Program-made: the position numbers and the translations under genes
Assembly: GCF_019802285.1 (NCBI RefSeq)
Contig: NZ_JAIEUJ010000003.1
Span: 186,001 to 250,000, forward strand
DNA from: Novilysobacter antarcticus
Lineage (GTDB): Bacteria; Pseudomonadota; Gammaproteobacteria; Xanthomonadales; Xanthomonadaceae
Direction: 5' to 3'
DNA: 64,000 bases
Notes under the pieces: generated by a model
Databases searched by the model: none
The model's input: only the letters and a program-made list of their open reading frames with translations
What the model was told of the DNA's origin: nothing
In this document: piece after piece, positions 48,125 to 56,868 of the stretch
How positions within the stretch are numbered: the first letter of the stretch is position 1
Layout of the letters: each line of letters starts with the position of its first letter

Positions 48125-48847
48125 ATGAACGACTCGCACTCCCGCGGCGACAGCGGCGCCGGACCTGCCTCCCCTCGCCGGTCAAAACAGCCGAATGCTG
48201 TCGGGCCTGGACGTCCCAAGGACCCGGCCAAACGCGCTGCCATCCTGGACGCGGCACGAACACTTTTCCTGCAGGACGGTTTCGACGGCGTGAGCATGGA
48301 TCAGATCGCCGCGGTTGCCACGGTCTCCAAACTCACCGTGTACAGCCACTTCGGAGACAAGGAGAAGCTGTTTGCCGCGGCGGTGGCCTCATACTGCGAG
48401 CAGCAGGTCCCGCACGCACTGTTTGAGCGCTCCTCCGGCGTCCACCTGCGGGACCGCCTGCTGGAGATCGCCCACGCATTCCATACGATGGCGAGCAGTG
48501 CCGAAGCCATTTCCGCTTTGCGCATGTTGTCGGCGCCCCAACTGGCCGGCTCACCCGTGGTCACCACGTTCTGGGACGCCGGCCCGGCGCGCATCAACGA
48601 GGAATTGACCACGCTGCTGCAGCGGCGCGCCGCCAGCGGGGAGTTGCGCCTGGATCCGGGCGACGAGACAGCGCTTTCACGTGCGGCAAGCCAGTTGCTG
48701 GCGCTGCTCAAAGGCGACGCGCACGCCCGGCTGCTGCTGGGCCTGGAAGGGCTTGCCGAGGACGATGTCGCCGTCCACGTCGCCTCGGCGGTGGACATGT
48801 TCCTGCGCGCCTACGGTGCCGCCGACCCGCGCACGCCGCAGCCGTGA
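48125..48847 (+). CDS. TetR family transcriptional regulator of the RND pump
   Basis: A 240-residue repressor. After a disordered, basic N-terminus (about 1-35) comes the TetR helix-turn-helix: AAILDAARTLFLQDGFDGVS, then MDQIAAVATVSKLTVYSHFGDKEKLFAAA (about 38-90; quoted here in parts). The C-terminal ligand-binding half resembles AefR-like (TetR_C) domains. It is transcribed away from the RND operon with 79 bp between the starts, the usual layout for a local repressor released by the pump substrate. Confidence 0.88.
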   Translation: MNDSHSRGDSGAGPASPRRSKQPNAVGPGRPKDPAKRAAILDAARTLFLQDGFDGVSMDQIAAVATVSKLTVYSHFGDKEKLFAAAVASYCEQQVPHALFERSSGVHLRDRLLEIAHAFHTMASSAEAISALRMLSAPQLAGSPVVTTFWDAGPARINEELTTLLQRRAASGELRLDPGDETALSRAASQLLALLKGDAHARLLLGLEGLAEDDVAVHVASAVDMFLRAYGAADPRTPQP

Positions 48848-48958
48848 CCTTGGTCGCGGTGACTTCCGGCACTCCGCGGGCCGCGCCGGGGCAGTGATGC
48901 TGTGGCTGAAGCACCAGTACAATAAGCGGTTGACACGAATAGCCCGAGATTCGATCCA

Positions 48959-49615
48959 ATGAGCATGATTGATTACGCCGCGGCCAGGGACTTGATGGTC
49001 GAACAGCAGATTCGTCCGTGGAACGTGCTCGACGCACGGGTTCTGGACGTGTTGGCGACCATGCCGCGCGAGCCGTTCGTACCGGCGGCGCACCGCAACC
49101 TGGCTTACACCGATACCAACCTGCCGTTGCCGCAGGGCGAGGTGATGCTCAAGCCGGTCATCCAGGGGCGCATGCTACAGGGATTGCTGTTGCAGCCCGA
49201 CGAGGACGTGCTCGAGATCGGCACCGGCAGCGGCTACCTCACCGCGTGCCTGTCGCGCCTCGCGCGTGACGTGGTCAGCATCGAGAAGCACGCCGAGCTG
49301 GCCGAGCTGGGTCGCGCCAACCTGACGGCGCGCGCGATCGCCAACGTCGAAGTGCTCCACACGGACGCATTCTCCTATCGCCCCGCGCGCCAGTTCGATG
49401 CGGTGTGCGTCACCGGCGCGGTGGACACCATTCCGTTGTCGTTCCTGGAGTGGCTCAAGCCGGGCGGCCGCATGCTCATCGTGCGCGGCCGGTCGCCGGT
49501 CATGGAAACCGTTCTGGTCCATGCGCACGTCAACGGATCGCGCATTGAATCGTTGTTCGAGACCGACATTCCCTATCTGGCCGGTGCCGCTCCCGTACCC
49601 GCCTTCGAATTCTGA
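48959..49615 (+). CDS. pcm: Protein-L-isoaspartate O-methyltransferase
   Basis: A 218-residue SAM-dependent methyltransferase that methylates L-isoaspartyl residues in aged proteins. The SAM motif is VLEIGTGSGYLTACLSRL near residues 81-98. The family pattern PREPFVPAAHRNLAYTD is present, though the usual R-x-x-F-V is PFVPA. This is the short Xanthomonas/proteobacterial form found directly before tolC, with 15 bp between. Some members of this subgroup may have a different target, so the substrate is not certain. TACAAT at 48918-48923 is a possible -10. Confidence 0.83.
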   Translation: MSMIDYAAARDLMVEQQIRPWNVLDARVLDVLATMPREPFVPAAHRNLAYTDTNLPLPQGEVMLKPVIQGRMLQGLLLQPDEDVLEIGTGSGYLTACLSRLARDVVSIEKHAELAELGRANLTARAIANVEVLHTDAFSYRPARQFDAVCVTGAVDTIPLSFLEWLKPGGRMLIVRGRSPVMETVLVHAHVNGSRIESLFETDIPYLAGAAPVPAFEF

Positions 49616-49630
49616 TCGCAAGGACTCCGC

Positions 49631-51061
49631 ATGATCACCCGCCCACTCGTACTCGCCCTCGTCGTCGCGCTCCTTCCCGCCACCGCTGCGGCCGAGGACC
49701 TGCTCCAGACCTATGAGCTGGCACGTGCCGGTGATCCGCAGTTCGCCGCGGCCGAATCCGGTCGACTGGCGACCCGCGAGGGCGCGGTGCAGGCACGGGC
49801 GGCGATGCTGCCGCAGATCAACGGCAGCGCCTCCTACAACCGCAGTCGCAGCGAGGGGCCAGCAACCCAGAACCAGTTCGACCCGGTAACCGGAGTACCG
49901 ATCAGCTTCACGGGCGATGTCGAGACCGAGACCACGACCCGACGATTCGGCGTGAACATCGATCAGATGATCTTCGACCGTGCCCGTTTCACCATGCTCG
50001 ACAGCCAGAAAGCGCTCAGCCGCGCCAGCGACTTCCAGGTCGATGCCGCGGGCAAGAGCCTCATCACCCGCACGTCGGCGGCCTACTTCAACGTACTGGT
50101 GCAGCTGGAAACCCTGGCCGCTGCCGAAGCGGCCGAGCAGGCGCTGCAAAAACAGTTCGACTTCGCCTCCAAGCGGCTCGAGGTCGGCCTGGCCCCGATC
50201 ACCGATGTGCATGAGGCGCGCGCCCAGTTCGACAGTGCGCGGGCCAACACCATCGTCGCCCGCAACTACGTGGCGGACGCCTATCAGGCGCTGACCGAGA
50301 TCACCGGTGTGCCGGTGAGCAACCTGAAGGGACTGCCACAGGATTTCCAGCCCGAGTTGCCGGTCGCCGAAGGGGCAGACGGTTGGGTCCAGACCGCCAT
50401 GGAAAACAACCCCGCGTTGCGGGCCAAGGAGCTGCAGGTCCAGTCGGCCGAGGCCGACGTTGGCACCGCGCGCTCCGGCCACTGGCCGACGCTCTACCTG
50501 GGCGGCGGCTATTCGGACGGCAAGACGTGGGGCGAGAACACCTTCAGCGCCACCGGCCTGCCAGGTTCGGCGACCCGCCCGATCGACAACGAAAGCCGGG
50601 GCCCGCAGGTGGGCGTCACCCTGTCGGTGCCGATCTTCTCCGGCGGCGCGACCCAGTCACGCGTACGCCAGGCCATCGCCCAGCGCGACGTCGCCAGCGA
50701 CCAGCTCGAGCAGCAGCGACGCGCGCTGGAGCGCAACACCCGCAACGCCTACCAGACGCTGGTTGCGGGCGTCAGCGAAGTGGAAGCACGGCGCTTGGCG
50801 CTGGTCTCAGCCCAGGCCGCCTACGATGCGTCGCAGGTCGGTCTGGAGGTGGGCACCCGCACGGTGCTGGACGTGCTGGTGAACCAGCGCAACCTGTTCG
50901 CCGCCCAGCAGGAATTCGCGCTCGCCCGCTACAACCACCTGCAGCAGCGGCTGGTGCTGGCCGAAGCCGCCGGCACCCTGGACGTGGGCGACGTCCAGAA
51001 CATCAACCGCCTGCTGACGGTGAACGCCGAGGCCGAAGTGGCGTCGCCAATCCAGCGCTAG
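49631..51061 (+). CDS. tolC: TolC family outer-membrane channel protein
   Basis: The 476-residue trimeric outer-membrane exit duct for efflux pumps and type I secretion. The signal peptide (1-21, ending ATAAAED) is followed by the duplicated TolC (OEP) repeat of helices and beta strands. Typical stretches are LLQTYELARAGDPQFAAAES, VPIFSGGATQSRVRQA and AYDASQVGLEVGTRTVLDVL. It may work with the RND pump encoded just upstream. Its TAG at 51059-51061 overlaps the TAG of the convergent waaA (shared CTAG). Confidence 0.95.
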   Translation: MITRPLVLALVVALLPATAAAEDLLQTYELARAGDPQFAAAESGRLATREGAVQARAAMLPQINGSASYNRSRSEGPATQNQFDPVTGVPISFTGDVETETTTRRFGVNIDQMIFDRARFTMLDSQKALSRASDFQVDAAGKSLITRTSAAYFNVLVQLETLAAAEAAEQALQKQFDFASKRLEVGLAPITDVHEARAQFDSARANTIVARNYVADAYQALTEITGVPVSNLKGLPQDFQPELPVAEGADGWVQTAMENNPALRAKELQVQSAEADVGTARSGHWPTLYLGGGYSDGKTWGENTFSATGLPGSATRPIDNESRGPQVGVTLSVPIFSGGATQSRVRQAIAQRDVASDQLEQQRRALERNTRNAYQTLVAGVSEVEARRLALVSAQAAYDASQVGLEVGTRTVLDVLVNQRNLFAAQQEFALARYNHLQQRLVLAEAAGTLDVGDVQNINRLLTVNAEAEVASPIQR

Positions 51062-52365
51062 GCCGCATCATGCTGCTTGGGTGCCAGCGCCGGGCCCAGC
51101 AGCACCAGGGTCTGGGCCAACGCGCCGCGCCCTGACTCCACCAACATCCGGCCGGCTGCGGTCATCTGCCGTCGCATCGCCGGGTCGCCCAGTAGTTCTT
51201 CCAGCGCGCCGCCGACGCCGATCGGGTCGGCGCCGATCCGCAATGCGCCGGCCTCGTCGAGTTGGCGCGAGATTTCGGCAAAGTTGTGCAGGTGGGGGCC
51301 GGTGACGATGGCGGTACCCGCCGCCGCCGGCTCCAGCAGGTTGTGCCCACCCACGTCCTGCAGGCTGCCGCCAACAAAGGCCACGTCCGCGCACGCGTAG
51401 AAATGCAGCAGTTCGCCCAGCGTGTCGATGACGAACACTGCATCGCCGGCCGAGGGCCACTGCGCCCGTGAGCGGGTGGAAACCTGCCAGCCGGACGTGC
51501 GCGCGTGCTCGGCGACCACCCGGAAGCGTTCCGGGTGGCGCGGCGCCCACAACAGCAGCAGGTCCGGATAGCGCTCGCGCAGCCTCCGGTGGATGGAGAT
51601 CACCGCAGCCTCCTCGTCCTCGTGCGTGCTGGCGGCAATCCACACCGGTCGGCGCCCGCAATGGGCCCGGCAGGACGCGGCAAAATCCTCCAGGCCCTCG
51701 GGCACCATCACGTCATATTTCAGGTTGCCCACGTCGACGACCTGCTCGGAGCGGGCGCCCAGTTGCACGAAGCGCATCGCATCGGCCATCGATTGCGCCG
51801 CCACCATGGTCACGGTACGCAGCGCCCGGCCCACCAGCGGCGCGAGCACCCGGTAGCCGCGCAATGATCGTTCGGAGAGGCGCGCGTTGAGGATGTAGGC
51901 CGGCACGCCATGGTCGCGGCAACCGAACAGCAGGTTCGGCCATAGTTCGGTTTCCATGATCAGCGCGGCTCGCGGCCGGTAGTGGCGCAGGAACCGGGCC
52001 ACCGCGCCGGGCAGGTCATACGGCAGGTAGACATGCTCCACGTCATGCCCCCACAGCGCGCGGACGCGTTCGGAGCCGGTGGGCGTGATCGTGGTCACCA
52101 GCAGGTGCAGGTCAGGCCGGCCACGGCGGAGCGCATTCACCAGCGGCACCGCAGCGTTGACCTCGCCCACGGACACCGCGTGCAGCCACAGGGTGCTGGC
52201 ATGTGGGGAATCGGCGTAACGCGCGTAGCGCTCGTTCCAGCGCTGGAAGTAGCTGGGCTGGCGAAAGCCCCGCCAGATCAGGTGGTAAACCGTCAGCGGC
52301 ACCAGCAGGTACAACGCGGTCGAATACAGGCCGCGCAGAAGGCGCTCGATCAGGTCTGTTCGCAT
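51058..52365 (-). CDS. waaA: 3-deoxy-D-manno-octulosonic acid (Kdo) transferase
   Basis: A GT30-family glycosyltransferase of 435 residues that adds Kdo to lipid IV-A at the inner leaflet, the first step in LPS core synthesis. A membrane anchor at the N-terminus (about 8-28) is followed by WLHAVSVGEVNAA, TTITPTGSERV, ETELWPNLL and, in the C-terminal half, FVGGSLQDVGGHNLLEPAA, all WaaA signatures. The ATG at 52365 (MRTDLIERLL) is the start; a longer frame upstream is low-quality. The number of Kdo residues added cannot be read from the sequence. Confidence 0.95.
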   Translation of the reverse strand: MRTDLIERLLRGLYSTALYLLVPLTVYHLIWRGFRQPSYFQRWNERYARYADSPHASTLWLHAVSVGEVNAAVPLVNALRRGRPDLHLLVTTITPTGSERVRALWGHDVEHVYLPYDLPGAVARFLRHYRPRAALIMETELWPNLLFGCRDHGVPAYILNARLSERSLRGYRVLAPLVGRALRTVTMVAAQSMADAMRFVQLGARSEQVVDVGNLKYDVMVPEGLEDFAASCRAHCGRRPVWIAASTHEDEEAAVISIHRRLRERYPDLLLLWAPRHPERFRVVAEHARTSGWQVSTRSRAQWPSAGDAVFVIDTLGELLHFYACADVAFVGGSLQDVGGHNLLEPAAAGTAIVTGPHLHNFAEISRQLDEAGALRIGADPIGVGGALEELLGDPAMRRQMTAAGRMLVESGRGALAQTLVLLGPALAPKQHDAA

Positions 52366-52460
52366 CGGCTGAGGATACTGTAACCCCCGCGCGTGCCGGC
52401 TCGGCGGAGCGTTGCCGAGGCGGGCGGCTCGCGTGCCACGAGCCCGGTAGAATCCATCGC

Positions 52461-53420
52461 ATGGCTCCAACACCCCCTCCGCGTGAACGCGACCGCAGCG
52501 TCGCGAGCCCCACATCTCCCGGCCCGGCGCCGCTGGGTCTGCGCCACTGGCCGGCGTGGCTGGGACTGGGCGTGCTGCTAGTCGCCGCGCGCCTGCCGTG
52601 GGGCTTGCAGCGGGCGCTGGGCGCCGCTGTCGGCGCGCTCGCATTGCGTGTTGCCGGCGACCGCCGGCGCGCGGCGCAGACCAATCTCGCTTTGTGCTTT
52701 CCCGCGATGGATGAGGCGGAGCGCGAAAGCCTGCTGCGGGACAACTTCCGTGACCTGGGCATCGGCCTGTTCGAATTCGCGCGCGCCTGGTGGGGATCGG
52801 TGGAGCCGATGCGGCGAACGGTGCGCATCGAGGGCCTGGAAGCCGTTGAGGCGATCCGCGCCAGCGGGCGCGGCGTGCTGCTGGTGTCCGGCCATTTCAT
52901 GACCCTGGAAATCTGCGGCCGACTGATGTGCGACCACCTCCCACTGGCTGGCATGTACCGACGCCATCGCGGCGCGGTGATGGAATGGGCGGTCAAGCGC
53001 GGACGGCTCGGCCACGCCAGCGCGATGTTCGCCAATGCCGAGCTGCGGCCCGCCATGCGCCACCTCAAGCAGGGCGGGCTGCTCTGGTACGCGCCCGACC
53101 AGGATATGCGTGGCAAGGACACGGTGTTCGCACCGTTCTTCGGCGTGCCCGCGGCCACCATCACCGCCACCCACCAGTTCGCCCGACTGACCGGCTGCGC
53201 AGTGGTGCCCTTCTTCCACCGCCGTGAAGGCGCCGACTACGTGTTGCGGTTGGGTGCCCAGCTGGAGGACTTCCCCTCCAGCGACGCGGTGGCCGACAGC
53301 ACCCGGGTCAACGCGGCGATCGAGGCCATGGTGCGCGAGGCGCCGAGCCAGTACCTGTGGATCCACCGGCGCTTCAAACGCCGGCCGCCGGGTGAGAGCT
53401 CACCCTACCAGCCGCGATAG
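52461..53420 (+). CDS. lpxL: Lauroyl/acyl acyltransferase of lipid A (LpxL/HtrB family)
   Basis: An inner-membrane late acyltransferase of 319 residues. It adds a secondary acyl chain to Kdo-lipid IV-A. A hydrophobic segment lies near residues 30-60. The catalytic H-x4-E motif is His145 to Glu150 (SGHFMTLE). Other family parts are YAPDQDMRGKDTVFAPFFGV and YLWIHRRFKRRP. Whether it acts as LpxL, LpxM or LpxP cannot be read from the sequence. It is divergent from waaA, with the start 95 bp away. Confidence 0.9.
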   Translation: MAPTPPPRERDRSVASPTSPGPAPLGLRHWPAWLGLGVLLVAARLPWGLQRALGAAVGALALRVAGDRRRAAQTNLALCFPAMDEAERESLLRDNFRDLGIGLFEFARAWWGSVEPMRRTVRIEGLEAVEAIRASGRGVLLVSGHFMTLEICGRLMCDHLPLAGMYRRHRGAVMEWAVKRGRLGHASAMFANAELRPAMRHLKQGGLLWYAPDQDMRGKDTVFAPFFGVPAATITATHQFARLTGCAVVPFFHRREGADYVLRLGAQLEDFPSSDAVADSTRVNAAIEAMVREAPSQYLWIHRRFKRRPPGESSPYQPR

Positions 53421-54803
53421 TCACTCCGTGGCCGTGGCATCCGCGCTGCGCACCGCCAACAAGCTGCCGGCGTAGAGCGCCGCGAGCAACAGCGTCAGGC
53501 CGCCCCAGAACGTCGAATAGAACGCCAGGTGGGTGTTCAACGGGAACACGGTCACCACCAGCGCCAGCATGGCGGGACGCGCGCGCTCGCGCGCCTGCGC
53601 ATCGGCGAAACGCCACGCGCGCCAGGCCAGCGCTGCGCCTGCCAGCCACATCAGCAGGCCGAAAAATCCGGTTTCGCTGAGGATCTCCAGGACGATCTGG
53701 TGCGCGTGGAAGGCCGGCCCGTCACCCCATTCCGCCGGTTGGTCGCTTTGCGGATCGCAGGCCGGGAATGCCTCGCGGAAGCCGCGCGCGCCCACCCCAT
53801 TGATTGGATTCTCGCGGACCATGCACAGCGCGGCGCCCCAGATCCGGGTGCGCCCGGAGAGCGCGCGATCGACGCCGTCTTCGCTGGCCGAGAAGACGTG
53901 CGTGGTGCGTTCCAGACGCTGGCGCACGTCGCTGGACACCACGCCCAGCAACCCCAGCAGGATCGCGCCGGCGGCGAACACGCCAAGCAGCTTTTTCCAA
54001 CCCAGCAGGCGCCAGCCCGACAACACCAGCACCAGCAGGTAGGTGATCCACGACGCACGCGACCCGGCGAGCATCACCACCACGCCGATTGCGGCCGCGG
54101 CTACCAGCCAGCCGATCATGTGGGCACGCTTGGATGCCGCGTACAGGGCGAACGGCGACAGGCTCGCCAGCACGATGCCCAGCTTCAGGTTGCAGGGACC
54201 AAACACGCCGCTGAGGCGATCCAAGAGGGCCACCTCGCTCGCACTGCACATCGGGTGACCGCTGATCAGCTGCTTGACTGAATCGATGCCAGTAAACAGC
54301 GGGCTGGTGCCAGTGCCTGCCTGGATCAGCGCGTCCACTGTCCAAACCGCGAGGATGATCGCCAGGCCGCCGAAAGTGGTGCGCCGGCCCCGTTCGTTGG
54401 CGACCGCCGCGGCTGCCAGCCAGAGGAACGGCAGATAGCGCAGGTCCACGGCCGCTTCGCGCAGCGCCCGTCCGGGATCGATGGAGTCCACTGCCGACAC
54501 CAACTGCGGCAGCCAGTAGGCGAAAAACAGGACGCTGGTCAGGGCCCAGGCCTCGCCACTGAGCAGTCGCACCCCGCCGCGGAAGCGCGAGCTGACCAGT
54601 TTGACGACCGCCACCAGTGCACCCAGTACCAGGATCGCTTCGGCATAACCCGGCGCAGGCCACAAGACGACATACGCCAGGATCCACGCCGGCGCCCAGC
54701 GCCAGCCCTGGATCGCCCGCCCCGCCGGTGCAGATCCAGATGCCGCGCCGCGCCCCGTCGCGATGCCAGCGGAAAGTTCAGTTGATGAGTTCGGCATAGA
54801 CAT
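53421..54803 (-). CDS. O-antigen ligase family membrane protein
   Basis: A polytopic inner-membrane protein of 460 residues with at least ten hydrophobic segments. The Wzy_C/O-antigen ligase (PF04932) region holds LAGSRASWITYLLVLVLS and then a periplasmic loop with the family residues NPINGVGARGFREAF and HAHQIVLEILSETGFFG. The H-x-x-x-L-x-x-x-x-x-G pattern is typical of WaaL. It could join O-antigen to lipid A-core or be a Wzy-type polymerase. It overlaps the end of the glycosyltransferase gene by 26 bp (start at 54803; a second ATG at 54797 gives a 20-bp overlap), indicating translational coupling. Its stop meets that of the lpxL gene. Confidence 0.85.
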   Translation of the reverse strand: MSMPNSSTELSAGIATGRGAASGSAPAGRAIQGWRWAPAWILAYVVLWPAPGYAEAILVLGALVAVVKLVSSRFRGGVRLLSGEAWALTSVLFFAYWLPQLVSAVDSIDPGRALREAAVDLRYLPFLWLAAAAVANERGRRTTFGGLAIILAVWTVDALIQAGTGTSPLFTGIDSVKQLISGHPMCSASEVALLDRLSGVFGPCNLKLGIVLASLSPFALYAASKRAHMIGWLVAAAAIGVVVMLAGSRASWITYLLVLVLSGWRLLGWKKLLGVFAAGAILLGLLGVVSSDVRQRLERTTHVFSASEDGVDRALSGRTRIWGAALCMVRENPINGVGARGFREAFPACDPQSDQPAEWGDGPAFHAHQIVLEILSETGFFGLLMWLAGAALAWRAWRFADAQARERARPAMLALVVTVFPLNTHLAFYSTFWGGLTLLLAALYAGSLLAVRSADATATE

Positions 54804-55902
54804 CCAGGGTCGCTTGTTGCATCGCTTGCAGGGTGAAATCCGATAGATCGGGCATCGTACCGGCTGGCGTGGTCACGCGGTCCAGCAGCGCGATCGCCCG
54901 ATCGTGCAGCCCGGACGCGTCAAACGGCGGCACCGCCCCCGCCGGCTGCAGGCGAGACAGGAGCTCGCCGACGCCGCCGTGTCCCCAGCCAAGCACGGGA
55001 CGCCCTACCGACAGGGACTCGATCACGGTGCGACCGAATGCCTCGGGCTTGCGCGAGAGCTGGAGGACGAGATCGCTCGCCGCGTATGCGCGGGCGATCG
55101 CGTCGGTGGGCGCGGTGAAGGCGATCGCGTCGGCGACGCCGCGGGCCGACGCCATGCCTTCCAATTCGGCGATGTAGTCCTCGCGCCCCGGTTCGCGGGC
55201 GCCGGGCAGCCACAGCCGCGCATCGCGGCCGTCCGCGCGCAAGCGGGCCAGCAGCTCGACGGCATCACCATGGCCCTTCAGTCGCGTGCCACGTCCGGGC
55301 AGCAGCAGCAAGGGACCATCGCCGTCCAGTGCCGGGTGCTGTGCTGCGGCCCAGGCACGGGCGGAGCGGTCGGGCAGCGGCGCAGGCGGAAAGGCGGCCG
55401 CGTCGATCCCCCGGGGTATGACCCGCAGGCGTTCGGTGTCGGTCGCAGGGTAATGCGCCATTACATAATCGCGGACACTCTGCGATACGCAGATCACCCG
55501 TTCGCCGCCGACCATCACCGCGCTGTAGCGCGAGGGCGAGTTGAGGCCGTGGACGGTGGAGACCAGGCGCGGCCGGCGCGCGGGGTGGATCCCGGCCAAG
55601 GCGAAGCGCGCGATCCAGGCCGGCAGCCGCGAGCGCACGTGGACGATATCGGTATCACCGCGTTGCAGCATCCGGCGCAGCGGCAGAACGCGTGAAAGCG
55701 TGAGTGGCGACTTGCGGCCAATATCCAGGCTCACGTGTTCACCACCAAGGGCGAGCAGTTGCGGCAGCAGGCGGCCGCCAGCGGATACGACGATTGCGCG
55801 ATGCCCAGCCGACACGAGGGCGTCGGCGATTTCGAGCGTTGAGCGCTCCACCCCACCCGATTCCAGCGCCGGCAGCAGCTGGACCACCGTCATCGGGCGC
55901 AT
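54778..55902 (-). CDS. Glycosyltransferase family 4 protein
   Basis: A GT-B fold glycosyltransferase of 374 residues, probably acting on the LPS core or O-antigen, given its neighbours. The N-terminal domain begins VVQLLPALESGGVERSTLEI. In the C-terminal half the nucleotide-sugar-binding E-x7-E motif is KPEAFGRTVIESLSVGRPV, preceded by LLPGRGTRLKGH. The donor sugar cannot be inferred. It begins 10 bp after the small zinc-finger gene and overlaps the ligase gene at its end, so the three are probably one transcript. Confidence 0.88.
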   Translation of the reverse strand: MRPMTVVQLLPALESGGVERSTLEIADALVSAGHRAIVVSAGGRLLPQLLALGGEHVSLDIGRKSPLTLSRVLPLRRMLQRGDTDIVHVRSRLPAWIARFALAGIHPARRPRLVSTVHGLNSPSRYSAVMVGGERVICVSQSVRDYVMAHYPATDTERLRVIPRGIDAAAFPPAPLPDRSARAWAAAQHPALDGDGPLLLLPGRGTRLKGHGDAVELLARLRADGRDARLWLPGAREPGREDYIAELEGMASARGVADAIAFTAPTDAIARAYAASDLVLQLSRKPEAFGRTVIESLSVGRPVLGWGHGGVGELLSRLQPAGAVPPFDASGLHDRAIALLDRVTTPAGTMPDLSDFTLQAMQQATLDVYAELIN

Positions 55903-55911
55903 CGCGATGGG

Positions 55912-56109
55912 TCAGTCCTGCAGAACGAAGTGCGCGCCGCAGTAGAAGCAGGTGCTCTCCAGGTCTTCCTCGATCGACAGGTACACGCGTGGATGCGAGT
56001 TCCACAGCGCCATCGACGGCGTCGGGCAGCTCAACGGCAGATCGGCGCGCGTCACGGTGTAACGGCGCTCGGCGTTGGCCTGGGTGGGATGGTCATGGAC
56101 TGCGGTCAT
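55912..56109 (-). CDS. Zinc-finger CHCC domain protein
   Basis: A small protein of 65 residues of the zf-CHCC family (PF10276), related to the zinc domain of mitochondrial complex I subunit NDUFS6. The ligand pattern is C-x8-H-x14+-C-x2-C: LSCPTPSMALWNSHPRVYL, then STCFYCGAHFVLQD (Cys, His, Cys, Cys). Small proteins of this type are widespread in proteobacteria with no assigned function. The ATG at 56109 is preferred; an upstream in-frame GTG lies at 56121. It is first in a probable transcript with the glycosyltransferase and ligase genes. Confidence 0.85.
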   Translation of the reverse strand: MTAVHDHPTQANAERRYTVTRADLPLSCPTPSMALWNSHPRVYLSIEEDLESTCFYCGAHFVLQD

Positions 56110-56154
56110 GGCGGCGATCACGGACGGTACAAGGAGGCCAGTTTACCAGCTGCC

Positions 56155-56862
56155 TCAACCGGGCAGGTCGAACCACAACAGCTCGGCCGGCGTGGCGCAC
56201 GCCGCGGCAAATTCGACCGGACCGTGCCCGGCGCTGAAGCCCAGGCCGTCGCCGGCGGACAGATCGCGTCCGTCAACACGGGCCGACCCGGCGGCAACGT
56301 GCATCCAATATCGACGCGACGGCGCAAGCGACCTCACCGTCGCTGAGCCCTGGGCGAGTTCCAACCGGTACACGCACGCGTCCTGTCGGATCGCGATGCT
56401 GCCATCGTGGCCGTCGGGTGAGGCCAGCAGTTGCCATCCCTCCCCCGGCGTCGCCGCCCGGCTGGCTGAGGCCGGCTCGGCGTTGACCCGGTCGGGCTGC
56501 AGCCACGCCTGCAGGAAATGCACCGGCTCGGTGCCCGACGCGTTGAAATCGTGGTATTGCGTCCCATGGCCGGCCCCCAGCCACAGCAAACTGCCCGCGC
56601 GGATCACCCGTTCCTCCCCGCTGCTGTCCCGATGCGCCAACGCGCCGGAGAGAACGTAGGTCAGAACTTCCATGTTGGCGCGCCGGCAAGGCGCGAACCC
56701 CGCGCCGGGCGCGAGTCGGTCCTCATTGAGCACCCGCAGCGCGCCAAAGCCCGTCCATTGCGGGTCGTAATAGGTCCCGCAGGAGAAGCTGTGACGGCGC
56801 TCGATCCCGTCCGCCCCGGACGGGCTCTGGCCGCGCGATGCGGAGGGACGCTCAACGATCAC
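56155..56862 (-). CDS. Pirin family protein with altered metal site
   Basis: A bicupin of 235 residues of the pirin/YhhW family. E. coli YhhW is a quercetin dioxygenase whose metal ligands lie in G-F-G-T-H-P-H-K-D-M-E and R-H-S-E. Here the matching stretches are GFAPCRRANMEVLTYVLSG and GTQYHDFN: both first histidines are replaced (Cys, Arg), and His-x-Glu is replaced by Tyr-x-Asp. The scaffold, including AHRDSSGEE and EPVHFLQAWLQPD, is intact, so the protein probably folds but does not bind metal in the usual way. The start is GTG at 56860-56862, 6 bp after the yceI stop. Confidence 0.85.
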   Translation of the reverse strand: MIVERPSASRGQSPSGADGIERRHSFSCGTYYDPQWTGFGALRVLNEDRLAPGAGFAPCRRANMEVLTYVLSGALAHRDSSGEERVIRAGSLLWLGAGHGTQYHDFNASGTEPVHFLQAWLQPDRVNAEPASASRAATPGEGWQLLASPDGHDGSIAIRQDACVYRLELAQGSATVRSLAPSRRYWMHVAAGSARVDGRDLSAGDGLGFSAGHGPVEFAAACATPAELLWFDLPG

Positions 56863-56868
56863 TGCGCG

